Source of the DNA: Clytia hemisphaerica
Taxonomy: Eukaryota; Cnidaria; Hydrozoa; Leptothecata; Clytiidae
Length of the DNA stretch: 64,000 bases
Direction of reading: 5' to 3'
NCBI GenBank assembly: GCA_902728285.1
Contig: CACVBU010000391.1
Coordinates: forward strand, 62,001-126,000
Shown: piece after piece, positions 1 to 10,538 of the stretch
Numbering within the stretch: position 1 is the stretch's first letter
Layout of the letters: every line of letters starts with the position of its first letter
The notes under the pieces: model-generated
Seen by the model: only the letters and a program-made list of their open reading frames with translations
The model's database searches: none
Told to the model about the DNA's origin: nothing
Made by a program: the position numbers and the translations under genes

Positions 1-420
1 GGCTGGCGACCGTTCCTTTTGATTTTTCAAACCCGACACAGATTTTTTACAAACATATCACTATAAGAATTCAGTAAAGGATACTAAAACACAATTCCTG
101 TGTAAATTTGAACAAGATTGGAGAAATTTTCTCAGTGTTATGGCTGAAAATGATCGTTTTGGACTTTGTCGTAATTTCATCGCGGCTAGCAACCGTTCCT
201 TTGATTTGTCAAACCTGACACAGATTTTTTACAAACATATCACTATAAGAATTCAGTGAAGTATACTAAAACACAATTCCTGTGTAAATTTTAACAAGAT
301 CAGAGAAATTTTCACAGTGTTATAACTGAAAATGATATTTTTTGGACTTTGTCGTAATTTCATTGGCTGGGGCGACCGTTCCTTTTGAAGATTTTTCAAA
401 CCCGAAACAGGTTTTTTCCA
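1..420. repeat. 183-bp tandem repeat, 2.3 copies
   Basis: The motif CGACCGTTCC (CAACCGTTCC in copy 2) recurs near 7, 190 and 373, giving a unit of about 183 bp. Two full copies share the AAACCCGACACAGATTTT and ACAAACATATCACTATAAG blocks with scattered differences, and the third copy breaks off near 420. The array starts at the window edge, so its full length is unknown. No coding potential is seen. Confidence 0.85.
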
Positions 421-2013
421 AATATACCACTATTTATTACATACACACTATTGTACCATTTTATTTGGTTTATCCTACTCTCCTCCAAGTATTTTCCCAA
501 CAGAAAAAATAATGCTTAGCTACTAAAAGCTGTGGCCTCTAATTTAGGCTATTTTTCTCCCCAAAATTTTATCCGGACAATCAAATCAACGGCGCATCAT
601 GGCTTCACTATTGGCAAGTTTAGAAAAAAATAAATTTATAAGAACTTGGAAATATTGACTCCCAAAACGTTTATCTCCTTTAGCTCCAATTTTGAACTTT
701 TTAGTCGAGGATGAGTGGGGGGGGGATGGGTTGGTTCTTTAGGCAAGAAAGTGCGTGTGTAATCACTTAGAAGAGCTAAACTTTCAGCTAGTTTATTTAT
801 ATTTGTTAAGATTATTTCTCATAGTCGCTCTGCAATAGAATTATTACTTTGCTTTCTGATCTGTTCTGATTAGTAGTTTGTGGGCAACGTTCTAACACAA
901 CTAACTCAACAAACTCATCTTTCACATCTTTTAATCTCTTAAGCCGGAGCTTCCAGCGCAGCTGGTTTATTTGTATTAAAATCATTATCTTGTAAAATTT
1001 TATTGAAAAGAGTGTGTACTCTACAGTACAACTGCTCTACTGCTCCCAAATATGATCTTTGTCAAAGTGATGCCTCGCTCAACAACTTGAGCTGCTACAA
1101 AAATCATTTTTGAAGAGGATTCTCAATCATTAAAATTCTGAGAAAACAGGAGAAAAGTGAGTCAGCTGAAAATTTACAGTCTCTAAATCTCAAAATAAGA
1201 AGAGAAAGTACTAGAATCATTTACAAATGTAGCCAAAAAATCTGGGTCTAACTCTTTTCTGCTATACCTGTTGGCTAGAGAGCCAGACTATACACAAACA
1301 CACCCCTTTTAATAATGTTATGAAGTGTCAGGATTACCAGATGATCTCAATCGAACGAGATCAACAATCGAACCAGTCGAACCAGATCAAATGCAATCAA
1401 CTAATTGAAACTTGATTGTCAAATTGATTAAATCTCAATTGAATATTATCCCAATTTTGGATTTGATTGTGGTTCAATTGAAAGTCGATTGCGTTTGATG
1501 GCGTTTGATTGTATTCAATTGCATTCAATAAAGTTATATCACTCGATTGTGTTCAATCCTTCCGTGGAGTATTATTAGAACACTGATTACCTTACATTCC
1601 AGGCCAGGGGAGCTTTCAGATTGCCAAATGCAACACGCAATGTGTAACAGACCACGACTTCGGCCCTTTTTTACTTTTTTACCTTTACACTTTACTTTAG
1701 TTTGACTATCACCCTTATTATGTCACTGTAAATTCTTGGTTGTATGCCAATTAGTTTACAGCCTAGATATCCAGGCTAGCATATCAAAAAATAACCAACA
1801 GATATCAAACATCATTGACGACAGAAATCATAAATTCTCAATCAAAACCAATCGAATATTACCTAGAATTTTTTGGCTGTTCGCTTGAGATCTGATTGCG
1901 CTTGACAAAAGTTGTTTTGGAGAATGCGACAGCCTATTGAATAACTAATTACTCCATAACAGTTACCAGAGACAAGATAATTTATCATGCTTTTTTTGGC
2001 TGAGGGAAAGTAA
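421..2013. other. Non-coding stretch with a TCAATTG-rich patch
   Basis: No supportable gene. Between about 1340 and 1560 the sequence is dominated by diverged copies of TCAATTG/CGATTG/TTGATTG, a degenerate short repeat. A similar patch lies at 40040-40230. The rest is AT-rich with homopolymer runs (for example the G run at 716-724) and no recognisable element ends. Confidence 0.4.
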
Positions 2014-2195
2014 TGTACCGTCAACTGCTCTAACTTGGGACGATTGTTTAAAACATGGGACTGTTGATATCTGGCCTTTATTTTCACTTACTGTTAAATC
2101 TCTTTGACAACTAATTTTTTTTGATAACTCCACCAAGTTTATCAATTATACTTTTTGTCATAACATGTCACGATAACTTTCATTGATAGCACACC
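2014..2195 (-). mobile_element. Copy of the TACCGTCAACTG inverted-repeat element
   Basis: On the minus strand this segment matches internal sequence at about 36505-36647 and then runs straight into the right terminal repeat of the element at 35576-37978 (its end reads TACCGTCAACTGCTCTAACT on the + strand here). It lacks the 1.29-kb block present in the longer copy, so it shows the uninterrupted state of the family. Only one terminus is recognised here, so the copy is probably truncated. Confidence 0.65.
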
Positions 2196-2261
2196 CTATC
2201 ACAGATCAGAGGAACTTAAAGTAAAGAAAGTTTTGTAAGACCTATTTTGTAAGAGATCGGA

Positions 2262-2477
2262 TAACTTGCATCAGTGGAGGCTAACATAGCCCTCAAATAA
2301 TAAATGACCTGGCTGGTCATTAAAATACAAAGTTAAATCAAAACAAAAATGGTAGAGTAGAGCTGCGAGGGGAGCTGCGTAGTTCATTTATTTCGAAATT
2401 TTGTTGCTTTGATTGGTTATTCATTTGATGGCTATCTATGCAAGTTTCCCTCCGCTGATCTGCGCTGATGCAAGTTA
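2262..2477. mobile_element. Short inverted-repeat element (TAACTTGCATCAG ends)
   Basis: TAACTTGCATCAG at 2262 is answered by its reverse complement CTGATGCAAGTTA ending at 2477, giving a 216-bp MITE-like unit. The same left end with adjoining GTGGAGGCTAACAT recurs at 11496, so this is a dispersed family. No target-site duplication is evident. Confidence 0.55.
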
Positions 2478-4031
2478 CCCAACTTCACGGTAATAATCTA
2501 GGAGTTCAATCAGTCAGGCACATCCTTGCAATTGCACGGGGTGTTTTAACAATCACATAAAGAACTTTAAATAAAAGCGATTACAATAAATAAAAAAGTA
2601 TTTGCCTAATCACCTTATGTGGATATTAGTTTTTGCCTATACTTTTTTCGCGAATTGAGAATCTTAAAGTGTTTGCGATTTTTTTGCAAGGACTAAATGT
2701 CGGGAAAATGGCTCAAATTAACCCACTCAAAAGAATACGATTTAAGTCAATGATTCTAGAATTTTGCGGGTTTCGCCTGTCTTGGTGAGTGTAAATTCTT
2801 CAACTAACTAGATATTTCTATTAAGTACCCGTCACCAGCCAAAACTTAACGTTATTTCAACGTTATAACGCCACATGATTGACGTTCAAAAACGATAGGA
2901 AGGTTTTGACATGATGTTGCGTATCAGCTGCTGTTTTTATCGGTATTAAGATGTGATTCAGATTATATATACTGGTAGAAGAGAGTGGAATAATTTGAAG
3001 ATGTTGCTTTTCTTTCAAGGTATGCGAAATTGATACATTGAGAAATGGTACAGCTAATCAAATATCCGAATTGAGAAGTTAACATCACACGCATTAGATC
3101 ACACGGTATACAGCAAATTATAAAAGTAAATTTATTTCGTGCTTGGAAGTTTTTACTTGTTTTTATGCCTTTTATTGTCGTTCTTTATACCGTTTTTTCA
3201 AAACTAAGAAACTAAGAAAGATATTATTGGCGTTGCATATGTCTTCTTACTAGCCATTAAATAAGGTTACATCTTGTCCATTTCCAGGTTTTTCACAATA
3301 ATATTTGTGTTTTAGGTAATATTGATGATTCGTGGGAAATAAATGGCATGAATGGAGAATTCCTTCAGAGGGAACAAAAGTTTACAAGTTTTAGACAAGA
3401 TTAAAACCCTGCACAAAATGTTTCCTTTGAACAATGAAATTGCTTTACCTTACTAGGAGTATGAAAGTCATATTTACCAGTATTTACAGGCAGCAATTTC
3501 CCGTAAACCATGTTTGGTCGATTAGTTTATGCTTAAAATTTGATGGGGCTGGTTGAGAATATCTATTGAAAAAACACCTGGCTCAGTGAACCGATGCGGT
3601 TTTTAAAACCACTGGGGTGGCTATAAAATAAAAAATTTCAGAGATAGTATTTTTTTTTTGTAAGCAACTCCAATTTTCGGGTCAGGGCCTGGATTGCTTA
3701 GTTATTAGCTCATTTTATGTAAAATTTGCTTCGACCACCCCTGATATTATACATTTTTATGCTTATTGGGTCAAGGGCTATCATTATTGCCATTGTTAGA
3801 TTATTTAAGAAACTTTTACTTATTAGCAACCTGGTTGCTTAAAAAGAAAAATGTGTAATAAATTTGATTTTAAGATCATTGGGGTTAGGGTGAGAGATTT
3901 TAACTCGCCTTTTGCGGGAGTGAGGAAAACATATTTCATTTCAAAGCATTTCTTTTCTCAATTTTTACGAGGCTGCTCTAATTGCCTCTTGACCGGGATA
4001 AAGCAATACTATTTCAAAGTTTTGGCCGGGG
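2478..4031. other. Non-coding stretch, nothing recognised
   Basis: AT-rich sequence without credible ORFs, splice-consistent exons or inverted-repeat ends. The 62-codon ORF at 3851-4039 has no recognisable motif and is taken as chance. Confidence 0.4.
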
Positions 4032-4248
4032 TACCGTAAGTTGGTCTAATATCGACATCCCTCGTCTAATTCCGACACCCTTCTTTAGAGACAGGAATAA
4101 TATGAAAGCTTGAATCACTGATTGAAAAAGAATTATTCCTCTGACCATTAAGCAAAGAAAAACAGTTTCAACCTTTCTATCAATTTCAGCTAATAAAAAG
4201 GGTGTCAGAATTAGAGGAGGGATGTCGACATTAGACCAAGTTACGGTA
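4032..4248. mobile_element. MITE, TACCGTAAGTTGG family, copy 1
   Basis: The left end TACCGTAAGTTGGTCTAATA is answered by TTAGACCAAGTTACGGTA at the right, with internal inverted blocks CGACATCCCTC/GAGGGATGTCG and CGACACCC/GGGTGTC. The outermost TA on both sides fits a Tc1/mariner-type TA target. A second copy lies at 8023-8263. About 217 bp, non-coding. Confidence 0.75.
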
Positions 4249-4818
4249 AAAAATTTCAATAAATTTTGACCAGGTCTTCCAACGAAAACTTAAAATCAGT
4301 TAGGTCATTTTTGGCAATTTATTTCACCAGGTTATCCAGCGAGATGGATCTAACTGGGTCACTGATACAGGACGTGAAAGACGAACGCAATGAAGTAGAG
4401 TTTCATATCAAAATCCTTATAATTTATTTGTCATCTTTTATTAAAGAGAGCACTGGTTGGACCAATTCTGGAAGACGTTCTTGGATAGACAGTCAGCCCA
4501 TTGATGGAGTTCATAAGTTGAAAACTTGAATAAACACTGCAAGAAAATTGTCCGGTCATCGCCAAAACGCTTTGAATTAAACAACCACAACTGTTTACGG
4601 AGCTTATATATATCAAATTTCTTCTATTATATGAAATATATAAAAATGTGTGGCTTTGGGGAGGGTTTCAGGGCGTTTCTGTTTCCTCCATTCCTCAATA
4701 CTTTTCTGAAATTCTAGTTATTCTGGTATCCCTCATCTCCCTGTTTCTTTTTTCTTTACTTTCCAGGGGGCTCTTAATTTAATAGACCTTTTTTTAAAGA
4801 GGCAGCCATATTGAATAA
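4249..4818. other. Non-coding stretch, nothing recognised
   Basis: Short open frames on both strands here (4266-4529, 4431-4616, 4526-4717) overlap one another, lack recognisable domains and have no splice context. No gene is claimed. Confidence 0.35.
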
Positions 4819-4928
4819 TTATGTACTCCAGCATAAAAACAATGATACAGCCATGCATAATTACTGTATCATGCATATTTTAAAAATTATGCATGACTGT
4901 ATCATTGTTTTTATGCTGGAGTACATAA
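4819..4928. repeat. Long near-perfect palindrome, copy 1
   Basis: TTATGTACTCCAGCATAAAA at the left is matched by the reverse complement ending GCTGGAGTACATAA. The arms continue through ACAATGATACAG and ATGCATAATT to a short AT-rich loop, so the whole 110 bp could fold into one hairpin. A related palindrome occurs at 7442-7564 with the same flank (AGAGGC...GAATAA), so this is a hairpin MITE family. Confidence 0.8.
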
Positions 4929-5121
4929 GGACATGTTCATAAAACATAGGACGAAAGTTTACACTTTGCACCATAGATTTTTAATTTGTTACTGATTTAT
5001 CTCTCATTCTCTTCAAGACAAAAGACTTTGGTTTTTCAATTGTAAATAGATGATATTTTGTAACTGTCCAGGTTAGATTTCTAAATAATAAGCGAGGCTT
5101 AAGATATTAGCTCCCAAAGTC

Positions 5122-5836
5122 NNNNNNNNNNNNNNNNNNNNNNNNNNNNNNNNNNNNNNNNNNNNNNNNNNNNNNNNNNNNNNNNNNNNNNNNNNNNNNN
5201 NNNNNNNNNNNNNNNNNNNNNNNNNNNNNNNNNNNNNNNNNNNNNNNNNNNNNNNNNNNNNNNNNNNNNNNNNNNNNNNNNNNNNNNNNNNNNNNNNNNN
5301 NNNNNNNNNNNNNNNNNNNNNNNNNNNNNNNNNNNNNNNNNNNNNNNNNNNNNNNNNNNNNNNNNNNNNNNNNNNNNNNNNNNNNNNNNNNNNNNNNNNN
5401 NNNNNNNNNNNNNNNNNNNNNNNNNNNNNNNNNNNNNNNNNNNNNNNNNNNNNNNNNNNNNNNNNNNNNNNNNNNNNNNNNNNNNNNNNNNNNNNNNNNN
5501 NNNNNNNNNNNNNNNNNNNNNNNNNNNNNNNNNNNNNNNNNNNNNNNNNNNNNNNNNNNNNNNNNNNNNNNNNNNNNNNNNNNNNNNNNNNNNNNNNNNN
5601 NNNNNNNNNNNNNNNNNNNNNNNNNNNNNNNNNNNNNNNNNNNNNNNNNNNNNNNNNNNNNNNNNNNNNNNNNNNNNNNNNNNNNNNNNNNNNNNNNNNN
5701 NNNNNNNNNNNNNNNNNNNNNNNNNNNNNNNNNNNNNNNNNNNNNNNNNNNNNNNNNNNNNNNNNNNNNNNNNNNNNNNNNNNNNNNNNNNNNNNNNNNN
5801 NNNNNNNNNNNNNNNNNNNNNNNNNNNNNNNNNNNN
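5122..5836. other. Assembly gap (715 N)
   Basis: An unbroken run of N. Open frames that cross it are artefacts. Sequence on the right edge (TCGCGAAATTC) resembles the TCGCGAAATTTAATACACG repeat near 6420-6490, so repeats may have caused the gap. Confidence 0.98.
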
Positions 5837-7039
5837 AAAATTCCAAAATCGCGAAATTCTAAAATTTTAGAGTCTGGTGCAACTAAAAAAGTCTGATACA
5901 GTTTGTTTGATACTGTATGTGAGTGAGCCCTTGTTGACAGACTATCAAAACTTTGGAAACCCAGACAGGCACACATAATTAACTTACTATTAAAACCTCT
6001 TTTACAAACTCAATAAACTTTCAAAACTACTTTAAACTACATCAAAACATCAGCCACATTTATAAAGGCTCCTTTCCAGCGGCCATTTTGTTTAGAAATG
6101 AACCTGTGTTTTCATTTTCATTTGCTTACATTATTTTGCAATGTCAGCTTTTTTCCATAAATTATGCAAGCGCATAGAAAATATCGTAAACCCCGCCAAA
6201 ATTCTGCTCAGTGACTGGGCGCGTACTGACCAATTATATGCAGGGACAGATATCCCTGCAGAGGAGTTACTTGGACCAGACCGTAAACCAGAGACAAGAT
6301 TATAAAAAACTAGACGGTGAAATAGTTTACGGTCTGGATATCCAGGCTATGTTTCAAGCAAAATCAGTATTTTTCTTGCTTTATAATATATTCCCACTTT
6401 CTGAAAATACCTAGTTTAGTGAATCGCGAAATTTAATACACGCGAAATATTTCCAGAAGTCGGCAATCGCGAAATTTAATACACGCGAAACACATTTTTT
6501 TCGAAAAAAATTCGCGATTCGCGAAAATTTGTAACACCCGAAAATATATACCAATAAGGTATATTATATTATATATTTCCTTAATTCAAAAATCAAAAAT
6601 TAATTTTTCATTCGCGAAAAACTAAAAATAAAAAAATAATGAATTAGTAAGACGCCACCGTTTTTTACTCGTGTTTAATTTCCGATCTCCGGAACGTGCA
6701 AAACGCCGTCCGCCCAATATCCACCCAATCAGCTTAAATTCACCTTAATTGTCCTTTGACTTTCAAAAAATAGTATTTAAAAATTATGAATTTATGATAA
6801 TTACAAAAAACAAAAAGTTTGATACTTCATCAGTGAAATATTCAATAAATTCGTAGCTTCAATTTTCAGTGGGCGTTTTTCTAGGGCTTTGTTTATCGCG
6901 CAATTTTTGCGTCACACAAACTTTCTCGGCCGCTCATAATAATTATGCATTGCCAAATTTGGTTCTCCATTGTCAAGTCAAGATTGATGGTGACGTCACC
7001 TAAGCATAAAAAAGAAAGGATTTCCTCAGTTGTATGCAT
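5837..7039. other. Non-coding stretch with TCGCGAAA repeats
   Basis: The block TCGCGAAATTTAATACACGC occurs at about 6423 and again at about 6467, followed by more TCGCGA motifs to 6540, a degenerate roughly 45-bp tandem unit. No gene is supported. The ORF at 6211-6414 has no recognisable domain. Confidence 0.4.
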
Positions 7040-7390
7040 ACACGTTTGAGGCTCAGAATGTCTGAAAACTAAGAAACATCTAAGAAACATGCTGAGGCTG
7101 AGAATGAGAAAATAGCATTTTTTTAATTCGTTTTTTTAAGAACCTTCCAATCAAGGTTGCAGAAATATACATACCTAACAGTTAGAAACACTTGAGAAAG
7201 TCAGAAAATCAATATAGAAGATAGGAAAGTACCGTAGATTAGTCAATTAGACTATTGTATTATCGACATGCGTCCTTTAAGCTTGATAAAGTTTAGAAAC
7301 ATGTAAGAAACATTTAAGGCTCAAAAGGCCGATTTCTTAAGAAACATTGAGGCTGCTTGGTAAAACTAGTTTCTTAAAAAAAAAAAAACG
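7040..7390 (+). mobile_element. Diverged copy of the CACGTTTTT...AAAAACGTG MITE
   Basis: Blocks AAGAAACATCTAAGAAACAT, GGCTGAGAATGAGAAAATAG, AAGAACCTTCCAAT and AAGGCTCAAAAGGCCGATTT appear in the order seen in the intact copy at 9388-9667 (there on the other strand) and end in TTTCTTAAAAAAAAAAAAACGTG. The middle (about 7150-7270) is unlike the other copies, so it carries an insertion or replacement. Non-coding. Confidence 0.65.
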
Positions 7391-7441
7391 TGTATATTAA
7401 TTTGCGAGATATAGACCTTTTTTCAAAGAGGCCACCCTGTT

Positions 7442-7564
7442 GAATAATTATGTAGTCCAGCAGAAAAACAATGATAAAACCATGCATAATTATTACAATA
7501 TGCATGATACAGTAATTATGCATGGCTCTATTATTGTTTTTATGGCTGGACTACATAATTATTC
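7442..7564. repeat. Long palindrome, copy 2
   Basis: GAATAATTATGTAGTCCAGC is matched by GCTGGACTACATAATTATTC at the far side. The interior again has ATGCATAATTA arms around a short centre. Same hairpin family as 4819-4928, with the same left flank (CTTTTTTCAAAGAGGC). Confidence 0.75.
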
Positions 7565-8022
7565 TTAACAGGACGTCATCTTTGAAAAAATGTCTATTCT
7601 ATTTGCGGCACGAGCGCACTTTTCATAGACTAGTGGGAATACTTTTTTTACTTGCGGGATTGATGGTAACTTTTCATCTTCGTTATTTTTTAAATGAAGC
7701 ACAACCGAAAAAAAACGAAACTTCAGAAATTTGCGTATTTCCAGTGAGTAAACGATTCTGACAATTAACAAAATTGATGATGATGATTTTTTTTCGGTCA
7801 GGCAAATGTCTCGCATTGGGGGTTCTAGTCTTGACCCCTAAGCCTACGCGAGATTGAAGCGTTTGGGTAAACGGAGACAAAACTCCAAAAAAAGCTGGTG
7901 TTTTGAAGCGCTTATTCCGCCGTGCAATCGAAATATCACTGTTTGTGACCCACTGTTTAAAAAAGGTCTATTTCCAACGGGTATGTGAAAAAAGTTTGTA
8001 TGGAATAGCCCATTTCGACATT
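7565..8022. other. Non-coding stretch
   Basis: Several overlapping short ORFs on both strands but no motif, no consistent splice sites and no element ends. Nothing is claimed. Confidence 0.35.
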
Positions 8023-8263
8023 TACTGTAACTTGGACTAATGTAATGATAATGTCGACATCCCTCCTCTAAATTCGACACCCTTTTCTAAAATTTCTAGA
8101 GCTGAAAAATTAAAAAAAGATCAAAATTATTTTATTTGCTTAGTGGTAAGTAAGGGAGGATAAATCTTTTTTCAATCACCGATTCCGACTTTCATATTAT
8201 TCCTATCGCTAAAGAAGGGTGTCGAAATTAGAAGACACGTCGAGATTAGACCAACTTACGGTA
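8023..8263. mobile_element. MITE, TACCGTAAGTTGG family, copy 2
   Basis: Ends TACTGTAACTTGGACTAAT and ATTAGACCAACTTACGGTA, with CGACATCCCTCCTCTAA and GGGTGTCGAAATTAGAAGAC inside. It carries the same inverted blocks as copy 1 at 4032 but has diverged ends. The TA at both edges fits a TA target. Confidence 0.7.
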
Positions 8264-9018
8264 TACAGTAGCTCAAAAATCCAAACAACTGACTGCCAAA
8301 AAAGAATTGACTATAAAATAAGTGCCATTAAATTGATTTCAAGTTTCCAAAACTGATAAAGTGTTCCTGCTCCTTATCGATGCTATATTTGTCTTTAAAA
8401 TTAAAAGTATACCTGGATCTGGAAAAACCTATAGCAAATTCCTGATTTCTGGTGAAGTGTGAAGTGTGAAGTGTGAAACACGAATGATGAATTTACAGAG
8501 AAATCTATTTTTACAATCTATTAAACGGTGGAAGAAAATTTTCCGGTGATAGAAAAGGAGCAAGAAAGAAATTTCGAAGCTCCGCTTGATGAATAGGAAA
8601 AAACATGTACTTACAAAATCAAAATGGCGGCAAGAAAAGGAGAAGCATGTGTGCAAATGTGACAGTTCTATCATTACTGGTAATGTATAGTGTTTAGATT
8701 TTTGACCTTTTGTTGTTTTGTTTCACGTTTAATGTTTTAATAATGACTTGACCTTGAATGAGGGAATTCACTTTTAATGATTGGGTTGGACCATGTGATG
8801 TAGTGTGGCGTGCGTGGGGTGGGCAGGTCAGGTGGGAGACACGGTTAGTTGGCAAACGATTTCATCCACCAGGATGTATCCTCTCTTATTTTCCCTCTAT
8901 TTTCTACTCTCCTATCTTCTATCCTGATTTTCTGACTTTCTCAAGTGTTTTTTACTGTTTTCTAAGTATTTTATTTTCTTGGTGAAATAGGTCTCCCACC
9001 TCGCCTCGGCGGGAGGTC
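8264..9018. other. Non-coding stretch
   Basis: No recognisable gene. GTGAAGTGT repeats three times near 8452-8475. The remainder is unremarkable AT-rich sequence. Confidence 0.35.
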
Positions 9019-9387
9019 GTCAGTAGTCCGACACTTTCTAGTCCGACAGTAAAAATGCCCGACCTTGGATTTGACAAATGTGTCAGTATTCCGACAACAA
9101 TTTTGTCCGACAACGAGTCAAAAAAACAATATGAATCGCCTAAGATGAGGAGGCACCAGAGGCACATCTTTTATAAGCAACCACGTGCTTATAAAAATCC
9201 AAAGAGGTTGGGCACCTTAACCCGACTTTTCTTAAATTTTGGGAAGCTTATTAGTATTACTATTAGGCTTTCAAGAGTCAAGAAATTGGGGGGCTGGAAT
9301 TAAAGTTTGCTTGATTTACAACCCTTATAGCATAATTCTGAACATGCAAAAAGGGACCCTTAAAGGCGGTGCATCCCTTTTGCTATA

Positions 9388-9667
9388 CACGTTTTTTTTT
9401 TTTTAAGAAACTAGTCTTACGAAGCAGCCTCAATGTTTCTTAAGAAATCGGCCTTTTGAGCCTTAAATGTTTCTTACATGTTTCTAAACTTTTTGACATA
9501 ATCAGCCTCATGGAAGGTTGGATTAGAAAGTTCTTAAAAAAAAACGAATTAAAAAATGTTATTTTCTCATTGTCAGCCTCAGCATGTTTCTTAGATGTTT
9601 CTTAGTTTTTAGGCATTCTGAGCCTCGTGTTTCTTAAAAGTGTGTTTCTTAAAAAAAAAAAAACGTG
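9388..9667 (-). mobile_element. Intact 280-bp MITE, CACGTTTTT...AAAAACGTG, TA target
   Basis: The ends CACGTTTTTTTTTTTTTAAG and CTTAAAAAAAAAAAAACGTG are inverted repeats. TA flanks both sides (9386-9387 and 9668-9669). The interior is organised around AAGAAACAT and GAGGCTnA motifs. Other copies are at 7040-7390 and at 19687-23271 (split). A structurally similar but sequence-distinct MITE is at 47727-48002. Probably a non-autonomous Tc1/mariner relative. Confidence 0.8.
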
Positions 9668-9669
9668 TA

Positions 9670-10249
9670 ACAGTCAGGAACAGTCGCCTTATTAGGAGAC
9701 GCCTCCTGATTAGGAGACCCGTTTCCTAATCAGGAGGTTCACGTCTCCTAATCAGGAGACAGGTGTAATTATCTCGTGAACGAGCAAACTGCGCATGATT
9801 TGATTGCTCCCAATGGAAAGAGCACAAAAAATTGATTCCATATGGTGATTTTCAGAAAAATCCCACCGGTGGAATCAATCACAATTCTAATAATCCATAA
9901 GAACCAATCAGAAGTAAGAATCTGTCTTCTGAAACAAAAGCGCCTCAAAAAGAAAAATGGCGGACATGAAAAAAATCAAAAGGGGCTTCCTTGTAGTGCT
10001 TTATATTAGGATTGTGATCGATTGCACCGAGAAATTTTGATAATTTTTTTAAAACTTTACCAATTCGAGGCTGCTCTTTCCATTAAAACTAGTTTCAAAA
10101 TGCGCGGAAAAGCCTAAAGCCCTTAAAATTGAGATCAAAGTTTTATGTCTCCTAATTAGGAGACAGGTCTCCTAATCAAGCGACCCCAAGCGACCTACAT
10201 GTCTCCTAATCAGGAGGCGTCTCCTAATAAGGCGACTGTTCCTGACTGT
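9670..10249. mobile_element. TIR element built on a CTCCTAATCAGGAG array
   Basis: ACAGTCAGGAACAGTCGCC at 9670 is mirrored by GGCGACTGTTCCTGACTGT at 10249. Inside each end is a string of short palindromic units (TTAGGAGACGCCTCCTGA, TCTCCTAATCAGGAG) covering about 100 bp on each side. The centre (about 9775-10140) is unique AT-rich sequence. It directly abuts the MITE at 9388-9667. Target duplication is unclear. No coding potential. Confidence 0.75.
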
Positions 10250-10538
10250 ATAATGATTAAATTATCTTTACTTTACTTGGCTCTGATTTCATTGAGCACT
10301 CTGCAACATCAATCACAAACAATACTAAATTATCTTTACGCAAATTTGATTGGTCCTTTATTTCTAATTATGTCAAAATGCCGCCAAAATGAACTTCTAT
10401 TAATATTATCTCAGTGAAAAACCCTTATTCAACATTCGACACTAAAATCTTTCGTTTTCGGACAAAAGTCACGTCGGAAACAAAACTTTTATATTCGGAC
10501 TATTATACTGTCGGACTAGAAAGTGTCGGACTAGTGAC

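Larger units (their letters stand above)
9019..10538. mobile_element. TIR element with TAGTCCGACA ends, host to two inner elements
   Basis: The left end GTCAGTAGTCCGACACTTTC continues CTAGTCCGACAGTA. The right end is its reverse complement with one change (TACTGTCGGACTAG...GTGTCGGACTAGTGAC). Inside the ends, TCCGACA and related TCGGAC motifs repeat at short spacing (9022-9120 and 10430-10535), so the terminal repeats are partly a minisatellite. Two further elements (9388-9667 and 9670-10249) lie within it. A fragment with similar TCCGACA and TAGTCCAACA motifs occurs at 57440-57540. No protein is recognised. Confidence 0.7.

Noticed and set aside
5073-5976. Long minus-strand ORFs made mostly of X
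   Set aside because: They are translations of the N gap and not genes.
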